A stretch of 64,000 bases of DNA from Impatiens glandulifera (lineage: Eukaryota; Streptophyta; Magnoliopsida; Ericales; Balsaminaceae), in contig NC_061864.1 in assembly GCF_907164915.1 (NCBI RefSeq), forward strand, positions 19,566,484 through 19,630,483, read 5' to 3'. Below are positions 33,601 to 45,185 of this stretch, piece after piece. A model generated the notes under the pieces. That model saw nothing but the letters and a program-made list of their open reading frames with translations. It had not been told where the DNA came from and ran no database searches. How positions within the stretch are numbered: the first letter of the stretch is position 1; every line of letters begins with the position of its first letter. The position numbers were made by a program, and so were the translations under genes.

Positions 33601-34047
33601 GTAGAATGGGCTCCTCTTGTATGGTCAACGAAGATTATCCCTCGACACCAGTTCATTCTATGGCTCGCCTTCTGGGAAAGACTCAGCACTCGTGATCGTA
33701 TCAGTAAGTATATGAGCATCCCAGACGCGAGTTGTCTTCTATGCATAGGAAATGAAGAAACCATAGATCACCTATTCGGGAGCTGCTGTATTGCTTCGGA
33801 GCTTTGGGACAGATTCTATAAAAGCCTGAAGCTGACTAGTTTCCCGAGCGAATGGAATGAAATCAAAGAAGCAGCACTACTCAAAGCCAAGGGAAATAGA
33901 TTTGCAACAAGCGTGTTCAAGTGTGGCTTTGGAGCAGTGGTGTATAACATTTGGCAAGAACGGAATGCAAGGGTATATGACAGAACCCGTAGGAGCATTG
34001 ACGAGTTATGGAAAGATATTGTATCGGATTGCAGCGCCCTCGCGTGA
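30655..34047 (+). CDS. LINE ORF2: endonuclease (partial) and reverse transcriptase
   Basis: The frame is open from the truncation point (30655) to TGA at 34045-34047, 1130 codons. The first in-frame ATG is at 30739. Domains (numbering from that Met): endonuclease C-terminal half (about 1-155; GDYNVTRNESDRSP, SRIDRCLVNESW, ISDHCP box with the catalytic His), RT fingers and palm (about 375-650; NKSPGPDGFNAQFF, LIPKTAVPEKIQDFRPISCC, NQSAFIPGRTISHN, FKIDIKKAFDSVKW, GVRQGDPLSSYLF, and the catalytic FADD in HLCFADDLFILA), YLGIPL and thumb, then a C-terminal zf-RVT region (WSTKIIPRHQFILWL…CLLCIGNEETIDHLFGSC). Compared with copy B, the frame ends about 37 codons early because gcg tga replaces gca gga. 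The RT core has no break. Without ORF1 and the endonuclease N-terminus it is not autonomous. Confidence 0.92.
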   Translation: MDSSWEIIHNSNDKTGRIWVIWDNKVVKVMTLFSNDQAILVEVKDRITRIVCNLAIVYGSNSSTNRRLLWNCLRNWIGIDKSWAVLGDYNVTRNESDRSPESEITRDMIDFNDCIRDMGCIEPTNSGNFFTWSSTRGNEQIRKSRIDRCLVNESWINQFPRSQLHVLNPGISDHCPIKLFWEKEERFKRPFKFFNFWMDDDKFKGILKSVWSTDVRGSNMYRVSEKLKLLKNHLQSFDKKKFSNISNRVLAAREELEEVQKKLLRDDSDEQLNETERYALENFRKLSLLEENFVRQKSRQSWLSLGDKNTAFFYRKCKARNMRNNVYRLKNDDGEYVQGQKGVQDLAIDFYKQLMGTRKQHQSHLNTLYQIIDRKISAEDSRELIRVVTKVEVKEALFSIDGNKSPGPDGFNAQFFKDNWSIVGKDVTDGVLEFFKNRKMLKQWNTSVLILIPKTAVPEKIQDFRPISCCNVIYKIISKIISKRFKNVIGKIINLNQSAFIPGRTISHNILLMQSLLKGYGKKKISPRVAFKIDIKKAFDSVKWEAIRDFLVVSAFPMIFIDWIMQCVSSSYFVVSVNGVHRGYFKGENGVRQGDPLSSYLFVAIMTIFESIFAMFRKNRPYIFHPFCEVEEVTHLCFADDLFILAHADVDSIKTIRAALTFFSEVTGLTINESKSVAFYGGVKDETKQDIFNIMGIKEGSFPIRYLGIPLTAKQIEISHCKPLIEKVKNTISGWAAKKLSYAGRIELIKTVVMGIVGYWAQQMVIPKKVMKELDTLMRNFIWGSSGRGGKKVKWTALCKPKDEGGIDLKNCIEWNKALTFKHLWALERNQESLWIKWVHTRFMKHETSIWTCKIHEGMSWSLKKILKLRSDIADLYDIRLGDGKGTLFWHDPWFENQPIIDKEEFQNTRIRRDCAKAKIRDIKDGNWNLLLRRIPEGKRILDHISNIQLHDRPDIHEWKAEDNGKLVLKKIWEVIREKAQKVEWAPLVWSTKIIPRHQFILWLAFWERLSTRDRISKYMSIPDASCLLCIGNEETIDHLFGSCCIASELWDRFYKSLKLTSFPSEWNEIKEAALLKAKGNRFATSVFKCGFGAVVYNIWQERNARVYDRTRRSIDELWKDIVSDCSALA

Positions 34048-34205
34048 ACGTGGAGAAGAAATCCAAGCACGGAGCAGAACTGGAATATCTACAGGAACTG
34101 GAATTTACCGTTTTTTAAACTCACTAGAATTGAAAGCATTGTAAACAAATAATTCATTTACGTTTTTAGCTTTTTAGCTTTTATTCAGAATGTTACGACT
34201 TCAAA

Positions 34206-34231
34206 ATCATTCTAGGTCTGTCTAGAATGAT
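34206..34231 (+). other. LINE 3' UTR stem-loop, copy A
   Basis: atcattctag and ctagaatgat form a perfect 10-bp stem with a 6-nt loop about 80 nt before the poly-A. It is conserved in copy B (61523-61548). Such 3' hairpins can serve as RT recognition structures. Confidence 0.7.
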
Positions 34232-34310
34232 CTCTTAAACTCGTGGTTTTTTTTCCCGTTTTTGGGAATTTTTAATGAAATGACGCTAAGTCGTTTTTCC
34301 CCAAAAAAAA

Positions 34311-34324
34311 AATGATGAATCGTC
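34311..34324. repeat. LINE copy A target-site duplication, right
   Basis: aatgatgaatcgtc, identical to 30640-30653. The first A merges with the poly-A tail. Confidence 0.9.
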
Positions 34325-36480
34325 ATCTAAGTACTTTTTAGTAAACACGTAGTGATCTGATGTAATCTTACTATATCAATGACTTATCATGAACGAGTCA
34401 AATTTCTTTTACCACTGTTTCAGAGCTTGTTTGAGTCTATACAAGCTCCTTTTCAACTTGTACATAAATTATACATTGTCTCTAACTTTGAATACCTCAA
34501 GTTCTTTATATAAATCACTTTTTTCAATTCATTATGAAGAAAAATAGATTTTACATCATGTTGTTCTACCTCTATGTTCAAGCGTACAACCAACCCTAGT
34601 GCAACTCAGATTGAGCAATTCTCTACCACCAGAGAGAAAAATTCTTCAAAATTAATCCCTTTCTTCTCACAAAAACCATTTATAACTAACCAAGCCTTAT
34701 ACTTATGATGTGAGCTATTATTTTCGGTCTTCAACTTGTACACCCACTTATTTCTGAATCCTTTCTTTCCCTGAGGTAGTTTTACAAATTCGTACATGCG
34801 GTTATAATATAAGGATTGCATCTCTTTTGCATGACTTTCAACCACTCGTTTTTGTCATTAACTTTGACTACTTCTTAGTAAGTATTTGCTCTCCTCCATC
34901 TATGAGCAATAAATACTCATTGGAAAGATATCTAACAGAGGGTTGACTCTCCTTAATAAATTTTCTCAAATATTGTTCAATTGACATCTGTGTAGTTTCT
35001 TCCTCAATGTGTTTAACTAGCTCGTCAATATTACCACAATCATTGTTGCCTCCCTATGTGTCTCCCCCATGATCAAAACTCATGACATGTGTAGTTGCAT
35101 CCAAACTAAGAGAAATTTAAGTATATGAACTAACTTCTTCAACCTTGTCATTATCACATGTAACTTTGTTTTCAAGAAACACAACATCTCTACTTCTCAT
35201 GATCTTCTTCGTCATCTAATCCCATAATCTATACCAGAACTCTTCGTGATCATACCCCATGAAGACACACAATTTTGTCTTATCATCAAACTTTAATCTT
35301 TCACCTTTTGGGATATGAACGAATGTCCTACAACCAAAGACTCTCAAATACTTTTAAAAACATATTTTCATATCCAAACCCTAGTCATTGTTCAATGCTA
35401 CAAGAAAATTATTATCAAGTTAAATGGGTATAAATGATTCCCTTAAAAGGGCTTGGGTAACTTCGAATGATACAACATACACTACACCATTTTTTCAATC
35501 ATTTGGTTTATTCTTTCAGTAACATCGTTGTGTTGAAGTATCTTTTAAGGTGTTTTTTCCAATCTGATGTTGTGATCTCTACAATATTGTTCAAACACCC
35601 CCTTATATCCACCATTGTTGTATGACTTCACGCATCACAGTTTATTGAATGTTTCTCTCTCAACTTTAGCATGAAAATCTTTCAGATCTCTAGCACTTTA
35701 TCTTTAGTTTCTAGAGCATAACACTAAAATTTTCTAGTGTGATCATCAATACATGTTACAAAATAATATGTTCTGTCAAGAGATTTTTCTTGCAAAGAAC
35801 AAATATAAGTATGAATCAAATCAAGACGATTTAATTTTCTATGCGGAGGGAGTGTATGAAATGCAACTTTGTGTGTTTTTCCAGCTAAGAAAACATCATA
35901 GGTTTTCAAAGGCGTACCTTGTAAACCGGGAAGAAATTGATTCCTAGTGAGATCTTGAAGTCCCTTCTCACTGATGTGGTCGAGCCTTTTGTACCACAAA
36001 TCAATATCCACATCTTTCTAAATTAAGTAATCACCCCCTTGTACAATTTGGCTTCCGTTATATATAACATGTTCGTTTTAATACCTCTAGCCATCACGAG
36101 CAAACCTTTGGTGAACTTTCACTTACCTTCACCAAAATAATTCTTGAACCTCTCATCGTTGAATTTTCCTATAGAAATTAAGTAGAGACGAATGTTTGAA
36201 ATGCGCTTCACATCTTTGAGTATCAATTTACCGTTGATAGTAGTCTCTAAGAAAATATTGTTAATACCCATTATCTTTGATGATCCATTGCTACCCATTC
36301 GGAGATTGTATAAATCTCCTCCTAAATACGTAGAGAAAAAATTAACATGATAAGTAACATGAAAAGAAACACCAGAATCAATCACCTAGTCATTATCTTG
36401 ACTTATGAGATTAACGCAACTAGGCTCGCACACGATGGTGATGTTGCCCTCTATAACCACATTAGTTTCATTTTCACCCT
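34325..36480 (-). pseudogene. copia protease-integrase-RT relic
   Basis: From right to left on the minus strand: protease-like segment (36385-36119) with the MIDSGVSFHV active-site motif (D-S-G) and ISNIRLYLISIGKF. Next is GAG-pre-integrase and the integrase start (36011-35724; LWYKRLDHISEKGLQ, a zinc-binding-like segment in which DVFLAGK replaces the usual CxxC, then YYFVTCIDDHTRKF). Integrase core and linker follow with many breaks (35700-34900), then the RT N-terminus (34845-34606; KGFRNKWVYKLK, HKYKAWLVINGF). The RT continues to 34325 with LKRSLYRLKQA and SDHYVFTKKYLD. Numerous stops and frameshifts make it inactive. Confidence 0.85.
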
Positions 36481-36499
36481 TCTTCCATTCATTTGCCCT

Positions 36500-36706
36500 C
36501 ATTTCCATATTCAACATTCTCTCTTCATGTGCCCTAGTTTGTTACAATGATAGCACTTAAAACCACTACGAGACTTCGACCTGTTTTTGTTCGAGTCATT
36601 CATTTTCTTTCTACCGTGTGGAGATCTATTTTTACTCCTTTCATGGGTCTGAAATTTCACCTACTAGGACTTCGAAAGATAGTTGACCTTTCTCTCTTCT
36701 TTAAAT
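36500..36706 (-). pseudogene. copia gag remnant with zinc knuckle
   Basis: The minus strand reads GFKCYHCNKLGHMKREC (about 36570-36515), a CX2CX4HX4C zinc knuckle, preceded by an Arg/Ser-rich stretch. Only about 60 codons lie between the knuckle and the 5' LTR end, and there is no PBS, so most of gag and the leader are deleted. Confidence 0.8.
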
Positions 36707-36930
36707 TGAAATACTCAAATAAGTATCTAAGAGAAATTTAAACAAAGATCTATATTAATCAAATTGTAGAGAACTGTTGCGAAGATTCAACCGCCCAAAC
36801 CAATTATATTCTACTGCCCAGATTGTCTTGTTAAAATTATGAATATATAACTTATTTCTTTTAAAATTTTATTTTCTAACTTTCTCTCTTTTATTTTATA
36901 TGGTAACCTTATTATGTCTATTATTAAAAG
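36707..36930 (-). repeat. copia 5' LTR part
   Basis: Aligns to the 3' LTR at 26404-26617 and ends in CA on the minus strand at 36707. Its outer part (matching 28526-28612) is not found to the right, so the LTR is truncated or displaced. Confidence 0.7.
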
Positions 36931-37930
36931 AATAAAATATTTAATTAAAAAGTCAATCATAATTATGAGCATATTTTAAAAAAATATTTATTTTAAATTA
37001 TTTTTTAAATAAACATATAAACAAAAATTAATAAAACAAATGTTATTAAAAAGAATTATTATTTTGTTTATATATAATTATTATTGTTAATAAAATATTA
37101 ATTTTTTTTATTAAATAGTCAATTGTTTTTAAGAAACAATAATTAAAAATATATATAATAAATGTTTAATATAATAATAAAATATATAAATTAAAAAGAA
37201 AAAAACTAATTTAATTTATAAAAAAACATTTAATCACATTAAATAAAAATATAAACAAAAATTAATAATAAAATTTTCATACAAAAAGTAGATGTCAACA
37301 CATTTTTTAAAAATAAATTTATGTTTTTAATAATAATAAATTATAAAACAATTTTTTGTTAAAAACTTATAAAACAAAACAAATATTAAAAAATATAGAA
37401 GAATAAAATAAACTTGTAATAAATAGATCAAATATATAAATTAAAAAATATTTTTTATAAGTATTTATTTAAATATTTTTTAAATAATTTAAATAAAATT
37501 CAAAAACAAAATTTTATAAAAACAACTATTATAATTATGAATTTTGTTTAATGTATAATTAATTTTTTAGTAAAAATTAAATTATAAAATTTTTAATCAA
37601 ATGTATAATTGTTTTTTTAAATTAATAACAAATATATAATTTTTTTTAAATAAAAATATATAATAAATATTTAGTAAAATAATAAAATATTTATATTAAT
37701 AAAAAAATTAATTAAGAATATTTAATAAAATAATATTTAATTTGTATAAAAACATTTAATAAAAATAATATTAAATTTCTCAATTAAAAACGGTTATTTT
37801 ATAACAACAAATTATAAAAAACTTTAGTTACACTAAAAAAATAATTTATTAAAATATTAAAAAATAAATAAAAATTTTAAAATAAAAATAAAAATTTTTA
37901 ATAAAATAATAAACATTTATAAATTAAAAA
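36931..37930. other. Extremely A+T-rich block, no gene
   Basis: About 1 kb almost devoid of G and C, with recurring aaaatatataaatt and taataaaatat words. It joins the truncated copia LTR. Confidence 0.55.
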
Positions 37931-40600
37931 GTAAATATGTAATTGTAACCCGAGAATCGTCCCCTTCTACGACAACACATGAACATACGGGGACGCCAAA
38001 AGTGGCTCGAGGTTCTTTCAATTTTAGTTTGCTTGTCATGCATTTTTAATAGAACAAATCAATTTAAAAGATTTTGAAAATACTTTAGACTTTATAAATT
38101 AATTATGTACAAATAATTAATTTTATTCAAAATTTAATAATCTGTGTCAAATAATAATTTGATTAAAACCCAATTTAAATTAATGAAATATAACTAATTT
38201 AAAAGATTATTTATTTGAAAACAGAGTCGACAAATGATTTTAGAAAAATCAATAAATAGTATGTGTATAAACACACTTTATACTAGAATTTCTATAAGGG
38301 ATTTGGTTTTTGGTTACGTTCGGGAAAAGGTTTTCACGCTATTTCCTCCATCCCTAGTCAAATGACAGTTTTATTTTTGTAAAGTTGGCTATTATAAGAT
38401 TTATTTATAACATTTATTTATTTTAATTAGTAGTTCGGGGGTCCTAAACAAGGATAGGTAAATAATTGTACAAAATTATTAAAAAGGGCATACATACGAT
38501 TGCGAAAAGTGTTAGAATTTAAAAATAAATTATAAACGAGGTCTTAGCCAAAATATTTGTTTAGGAAATATATCAAAAATATTTAAATATCATTTTCTGA
38601 CCTTTCAGAATTATTTGAAAATGGATTGGGTTCCAAAATTATAAAAAATAATTTTGGATTTTGAAAAGTGGAACCAAACAAGCTTTAGGACCGGAGTCTT
38701 AGGGTCTGGGTCTGTTTTTGCCGATCTAGGCTTGGACGGGCTCGGTCTAGACCGGGAAGGTCTAGATCAAGGCTCAGGAGCATGGGTCCATGGATTCGGA
38801 GGGATCGGTCCTGGGTTCGGGAGGCTCGATCTCGTATTGTTCGGTCGAGGGACCGAAGGGCTTGGTCCTAGGGTTTAAGAGGCTTAGTCCCAAGTCTAGC
38901 TTTCTTAGTTGTGAACCTGGGAGACTCGATTCCAAGTTAGATATCTCGGTCCGAGGTTAGAAACCTCGGTCGGATTCCTCGGTCCTTGCTCTAGAACACT
39001 GGTCCTAAGTTTCGGTCCTAACTCAAGAACATCGTTCATTAGTCTCGGTCCTAACTCAAGAATATCGGTCATTGGTCTCTGTCCTAACTCAAGAACATAT
39101 GTCATTGGTCTCGGTCCTAGTTCTCGGTCCCAAGCTAAGAACCTCGATCCTTTGCCTTGGTCCAAGAGGACCGAGTGTTCTTGAATTGGTGAAGAATTGT
39201 AGGTATTGTATCTTTAGATATAAATCATGAAATCATGATCTGTAAGTTGCAATCAACTCATATGATTGTAGGGATTAAAAGCGCTAATCTTAATCACGAT
39301 TAATCGATCTCTACAAAGATCAATTTTCCAAAACTTTTTTTAGGTCAAAATTTGGGATCTTTTGAATTAGGCCATCTCAAACCTAATTCTTGTTCCATTA
39401 GCTTTGAAATGATGAACGTAATCGAACACAACCAAAACAAGAACATCATTCAAACTCTGTAACAATTTTTGAAAACAAAATTCAAATTCATTTTTTTCAA
39501 AATTTCAGTTGGATCAAACATGATCGTGGATGTTGTTATAATGATCTAGAAATTATTCTAACATGTTTACAAAATGTTTAGCAGCTATTTGAATCTTAAA
39601 TTCAAGATTAAAGCTCAAGAACATCAAATTCAAAAAATCTAAATTTTCAAACCAATTTTTCGTTTTTTCATTTTAGGTTGATTTGATCAAAACTCTTTGA
39701 ATAGAAAGTTCATATATCATCTAGGGAATGATTCTAAATAAAGAAAATACATAAGTGAACCCTAGAACGGATCAAACTTGGAAAAATTCAATTTTCAATC
39801 ACCAATTGAAATACAGAGGATCTGGAAGCTTACCAACACTTGAAGAACACTCCAAGGATGTATGTGAAGCTTTCCCGAAGCCTAGATTGAAGCTTAGGTC
39901 GCTAGAGCAACTTCGCTAGTTTATTTCAATTTTTGGAATTTCTTCAATTCAGCTGTAAGATAGAGATTTTGTTTGATGGATTGGAAGAGGAGGACCTAGA
40001 GAGTATTTATACTCAACTAGGCCGGTTATTGAAGTCGAATTTGACTTCAATTTTGCTTCTGAAATCTTATCCCACAAATTTATGTTCGTCTTTGGCAGCC
40101 TAGCTAGAGCGTAGGGTTTGACTTATAGATCTAGGCGAATTGAAGGCGAGGATAAGGCAAGCATATGAGAAAAAAAAATGAGAGGATAAGGTTGAGAAAC
40201 GAAGGAGCTGGAGCTTCTAGAAGATCGCCATTTCCAACTGCGGGCATCTAGAGCTCGCAAAGAAGACGATTCAAAACGATGTCGTTGGCGCTTCATTGGA
40301 GGTCCGTCAACATTCCGTTGGTCTGTCAACATTCCATTGGCGCTTAACATTTGGGCTAACGGAGTTAGTTGTCCTGTTAGTCAATCTAGTGTGGCTCCGG
40401 AAGCGTGCGTGTTCCGTTACACCCAGATGCGTGGCTTGTTTTTGGATGCTGAATAAAAATTCAACGCTAATTCGATGGTCTAGAAATCCTACTACAACAA
40501 TTAAATATAATTTCGGCTACACAGGATTATCCGTTTATATTTTAATAAAAGGTTATTTGAAATCGAATTTTAATCTCTTTCTTGCATTTTTTTTCCACCA
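37931..40600. other. Unclassified repeat-like region, richer in G+C
   Basis: The base composition changes abruptly at 37931 (gtaacccgagaatcgtcccc) and returns to A+T-rich near 40600. Short open frames (38654-38878 plus, 38905-39165 minus, 40123-40350 minus, 40296-40634 plus) have no recognisable domains. A 33-bp minisatellite lies at 39013-39130, and ggtcctag/ggaccgag words are common from 38690 to 39180. The region may be the body of a non-coding retroelement derivative, but no LTR, PBS or polypurine tract was identified. Confidence 0.4.
39013..39130. repeat. 33-bp minisatellite
   Basis: cggtcctaactcaagaacat-type units start at 39013, 39046, 39079 and 39112, exactly 33 bp apart, with a few substitutions. 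On the minus strand they would read as an 11-residue repeat (LGPRPMTDILE type), but no gene context supports translation. Confidence 0.9.
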
Positions 40601-43600
40601 AAAATTTCAAAAAAAAATATTTTTAAAAATATAATAAAAATTATGTTTATTATTTTATTTTTAGGTATTTATTTAATTCTATTAAGACATAAATTATATA
40701 TAATTTATATTTAAATCATAATTAAATAACTTCAGCAATTTTGAGTTTAATTTAAGTAAACTAAATACAATATTTTAACTTCAAATTATTTTAGATTTTT
40801 AATTAATTATCAAAATAATTAATCAATTTTTAATTTTTGTTTTCAGTTATTTAAAAATTTAAAATATTATTTTAATATTATTATAATTTAATAATATTAT
40901 TTTATAAATTATGTTAGGTCAAATTTTCATGCTTATACTTAGTATAGGTATAAGTATATATATTACAAATTTATTTTTAAAATTATTTTAAATTAAAATT
41001 TATTCAAAATTAATAAATTAAATTCTTATAAAAAAAAATATAAGAATAATTAAATGTATTATTATTTTTTAAATGAATAAAAAATATATATATAATTGGT
41101 TAATATAATAAAAGAAATTAAAATTAGAAAATATAAAACAAAAATTATAATAAATGTTTAGTAAAGTATAAAAAATATAAAAATTTATTTACTTAAAAAA
41201 AAAGGAAATTTATATTAAGAAAATTTAATAAAATCTTTAATTAATTAAAATAAATATTTCGATAAAAATATAATAATTTTGTTTTATAAAAAACAAATAT
41301 TTAACTATAATTAATTAAATATTATTTTTTTAAAGAAATTTAATTTAAAGTACAACTAATGTTTTTTAAAATATTTTTATAAAAATAAAGTTGTTAGTTT
41401 TAAAAAGATTAATGAATATCATTAATTAAATATTATTTTTTTAATAGAAAGACTGTAATTTAATTTTTCCATTTCAAGGTATGATTATTTAAAAAATATA
41501 TATTCAAAATTTAAATATTTTTATTTATTTCATTTTTAAATCATTTATAAATTATATTTATTTTATTCAAAATATATTTATTTTATTATTTAAATAAAAA
41601 TCATTTGTAATTATAAACATTTATTAAGAAGTTTATTTAATTTATAAAAAATTCAAATACTTTAAATAAAAAATTAATAAAAATACAATTTTTTAAATTT
41701 TTATAACATTTTCAAATACTTAAAATATAAAATTTATTTAAATTATAAACAAAAAAAATAAATATATTTTGAATAAATTAAATATAATTTATAAATGATT
41801 TTAAAATCAAATAAATAAAAATATTTAAATTTTGAATATATTTTTTTAAATAATTATAAACCTTTAATTTGAAAAATTAAATTACATTTTTTCTATTAAA
41901 AAAATACTTACTTTTATATTAATAAAATTAGAATAATTTATTTTTTTATTAAAAAATAAAAATTATATATTAATATGAAATATATAATAAATTTTTTTTA
42001 TAAAATAAATTATTTAAATAAAAAAAATATTTTTAGTTTTATAACATTTATATAAAATTTATTTTAGAAGAAAATATTTAAAAAGGTTTATAACAAATTG
42101 TTGAATAAATTAGAAAATTGTTAATAAAAATACTAAAATCTAATTATAAAATATAATTTAATTATATAATTTCATAGATATCATTAAAAATAAATATTAT
42201 GTAAAAATCAATAATTTTATATTTAATTTATTTTTTGTTATAAAAAAGGATAAATCAGCTTTATAACATAAAAAATTGCAAATATTTTTTACAAAAAAAA
42301 TATATTTTTTAAACTATTATTTTTATATTTTATTATAAATAATTTTGATTTAATAATTATTTTATAGATATATAGAACATTTAAAATAAAATAATAATAA
42401 AATTTGTATAAAAAACTATAATAAAGACAAAAATAAAAACTAAAACAAAAAATTAATAAAAAAAAGAAATAAGTGTAAAAACATATTTTATAAATAATTA
42501 TTTTCTTAATAAAAGAAATATAATAAAATTCAGCTAAATAATAAAATATATAAATTAAAATGTAAATTTTAATAATAATTCATTATTAAAATGTATATTT
42601 AATTTTTTAAAATACTTTAATTAAAATGTTAAATAAAAATTTATAAAAAGTATTGAGTACATATTTAACTATCAATTTTTTAAATAAAAATATAAACAAA
42701 AATTAATAATAATTCTTTTTAATTATCAATATTTTTTGAAAAAGTTTAAATAATTTATATAAGATAAATTAAATACTTTAACTAAAAATATAAAATAAAT
42801 TATTAAAACAAACTTTTTTTTATTGAGTAGTATAAAAAAATAACTTTATTTTTATGATATAAATAAATGTTTGTACACTTAATTTTTATAAAAAAAATTA
42901 TTTTAAAATTTTGATTATATTGTTATCAAATTTATTTGAAATCTTTATGAAAATTAAATTAAAATTTTAATAAATATTAATAATTATATAGTTTCTTTTA
43001 CTTTAAATATTTTGTTAATTTATTAAATTATATATTTTTATTTATTTAATTATATTACAAAATTATATATATTATTATTAATTTAAAAAAATATTTTTAT
43101 ACTATTATTTAAAATATTTTTAATTTTATTTATAATTAAAATATTTATAATTTTATATAAAAATGTTTATTTGTAATTTTATTTATAATTAAAATATTTA
43201 TAATTTTATATAAAAATGTTTAGATAATATTTTTATAAAAATTTTGTTTAAAATATTAAACAAATTAAATAAACTTTTTAATAAATACGTATTTATTTAT
43301 TATTTCTTTTAAATTTTAATATCTACAATTGTTTTAATAATTAATTTTTGAAGAATAATATATTGGTTATAATGGGAAAATGTAAAACCAATCACTAATA
43401 AAATATACTGTAAATAAAAAACAATATTTTAAAAATAAAAATTAGTATAAATATTGTTTTTTTTAAAATTAATAATAATATATATAATTTTAAATATTTT
43501 ATAATTAAAATTATAAAATATTTAAAATTAATATTTGTATAAAAAGTTATAGAAATATTAATTTTAAATATTTTATAATTTTAATTAATATAATAAAATT

Positions 43601-44460
43601 ATAGTATTAAAAATTATGTTAAAAATTTATAAAAATATATATAATAAAACCAAAGGTGTATGTTGAGAAAAAGCATTAAAATAAAAATGAGGTTTGGGTA
43701 AAAAAATTAATATTCTAGAAAAAAATAATTAAAGGTTTGTTTGTAATTTTTATTTATTTTGCATGAATAGAGTTCTCTTTATCAGCTTATATATGTACTG
43801 TGTACAGACAAAATATTTTAAATACATACTTCAACTTAATGAAGAAGACTTGAAAAGTAAATATGATATTTTATATAGTTAGCTTAATATGTTTTTATTT
43901 TTTAAATTAAAATACTAATAAAAATATTAAAGTTTTCTTAGTAAAAATCAAACACTAAACAGCTAGCATAATAAGTTTATATTGTATTTAAAGTATATAA
44001 GTTCAAAAATTATATTATAATAGTAAATTAACTAAATGCACCCTTAAAAGTAATGGAAATTGGGATAGGGATAGGGTTACACAACAACTAAGTGATGAAT
44101 GAAATCTATGATAAAATATATGCGGTTTATTTTATTAATTATTAAACAAAATTGTATTGTTTTAAAAGATTTTGGTAGATAATATTTGTTTGGGGACTCA
44201 TTAAGTTTAGTCCAAACTTTACATATATAAATCTGTTCTTATATATAACAAAACAAAAAACAAATGTGAAACTTTATATCTATTACTCTCTATTTATTTA
44301 TTTATTTTATAAGAAAACAAATTAATGAGATTTTATGGTATTTTTTCATAAATTAAAAAAGATAGAAGCAAAAGTAGTTATTTTTTATAAAAAAGTATAA
44401 AAAAAAGCCTTAGTAAAAGTTATTTAATGATTAAATTGAACAAAATAAGCCTTAGTTTGT
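40601..44460. other. 3.9-kb extremely A+T-rich desert
   Basis: No gene or recognisable element. Long stretches lack G and C almost entirely. A 50-bp near-direct repeat (tgtaattttatttataatta… and aaaatatttataattttata…) occurs near 43165-43215. G+C rises only after about 43750. Confidence 0.6.
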
Positions 44461-44470
44461 TTTTGACCGA

Positions 44471-44587
44471 ATTCATTATGGAGAGGATTAATACATTCTA
44501 ATGAGAATTATTCATTATGGAGAGGATTAATACATTCGAATGAGAATTATTCATTATGGAGAGAATTAATACATTCGAATGAATTCA
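44471..44587 (+). repeat. 39-bp tandem repeat, three units
   Basis: attcattatggagaggatta starts at 44471, 44510 and 44549. The units are almost identical. Confidence 0.92.
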
Positions 44588-44831
44588 TCCACTATTATGA
44601 TTGAGTCTTCTTTAAGTCAAATAGTTTTGGATGAGAATTATTAAAACTCAAAATTTTATTTTTATTGCTCTCTTAATTAACTTTATTATTACGAAACTAT
44701 AACATGTCAAAATAAATAAATAAGGTTAAAAGATTAACAAGATCTTAATACAAAATAGTTAGATACATTAAGATAATTATGTTCTTTTCATAGTTTAAGT
44801 CTAGGTATAAATTTGCTCTATTTTCAAGATA

Positions 44832-44959
<128 letters not shown>

Positions 44960-45072
44960 CTTTTTTTATTGAGATTTATTTTAAAATACAAAAGTTTAAT
45001 AATGATGGTGGACCTATAAATTCTTTACATATTTATGTGTTTATCCTTTTAGAATATATAAAAGTTTATTTA

Positions 45073-45185
<113 letters not shown>

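Larger units (their letters stand above)
30654..34310 (+). mobile_element. L1-type LINE, copy A (5'-truncated)
   Basis: A non-LTR element bounded by a 14-bp duplication and ending in an A tail (34303-34310). Its 5' end corresponds to an internal point of copy B (about 57972), so ORF1 and the start of the endonuclease are missing. It is inserted in the RT region of the minus-strand copia relic. Copy B at 57419-61636 is collinear and differs at only a few positions per hundred bases by eye. Confidence 0.9.
26404..36930 (-). mobile_element. Minus-strand Ty1/copia element split by four nested insertions
   Basis: Reading from right to left, the parts are: 5' LTR part (36930-36707), gag zinc knuckle, protease, integrase and RT up to 34325. 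RT continues across the LINE to 30406, then the RNase H end (29340-29113), polypurine tract (about 28620) and 3' LTR (28612-28526 and 26617-26404). Interruptions are the LINE at 30654-34310, the PIF-like element at 29341-30405, a TIR element at 28626-29112 and a mariner-like element at 26618-28525. The host parts rejoin in order when these are removed. The PBS and most of gag are missing next to the 5' LTR, and a segment between RT and RNase H is deleted near 30450-30490. The element is long dead. It resembles Tnt1/Retrofit-type copia. Confidence 0.85.

Noticed and set aside
30838..34070. Several minus-strand open frames over LINE copy A, and their counterparts over copy B
   Set aside because: Antisense shadows of the LINE ORF2. 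No domains of their own, and the same frames appear in both LINE copies only because the DNA is the same.
38905..39165. 86-residue minus frame with an 11-residue repeat as a repeat protein
   Set aside because: It arises from a 33-bp minisatellite. There is no flanking coding sequence, splice context or known family. Kept only as a repeat.
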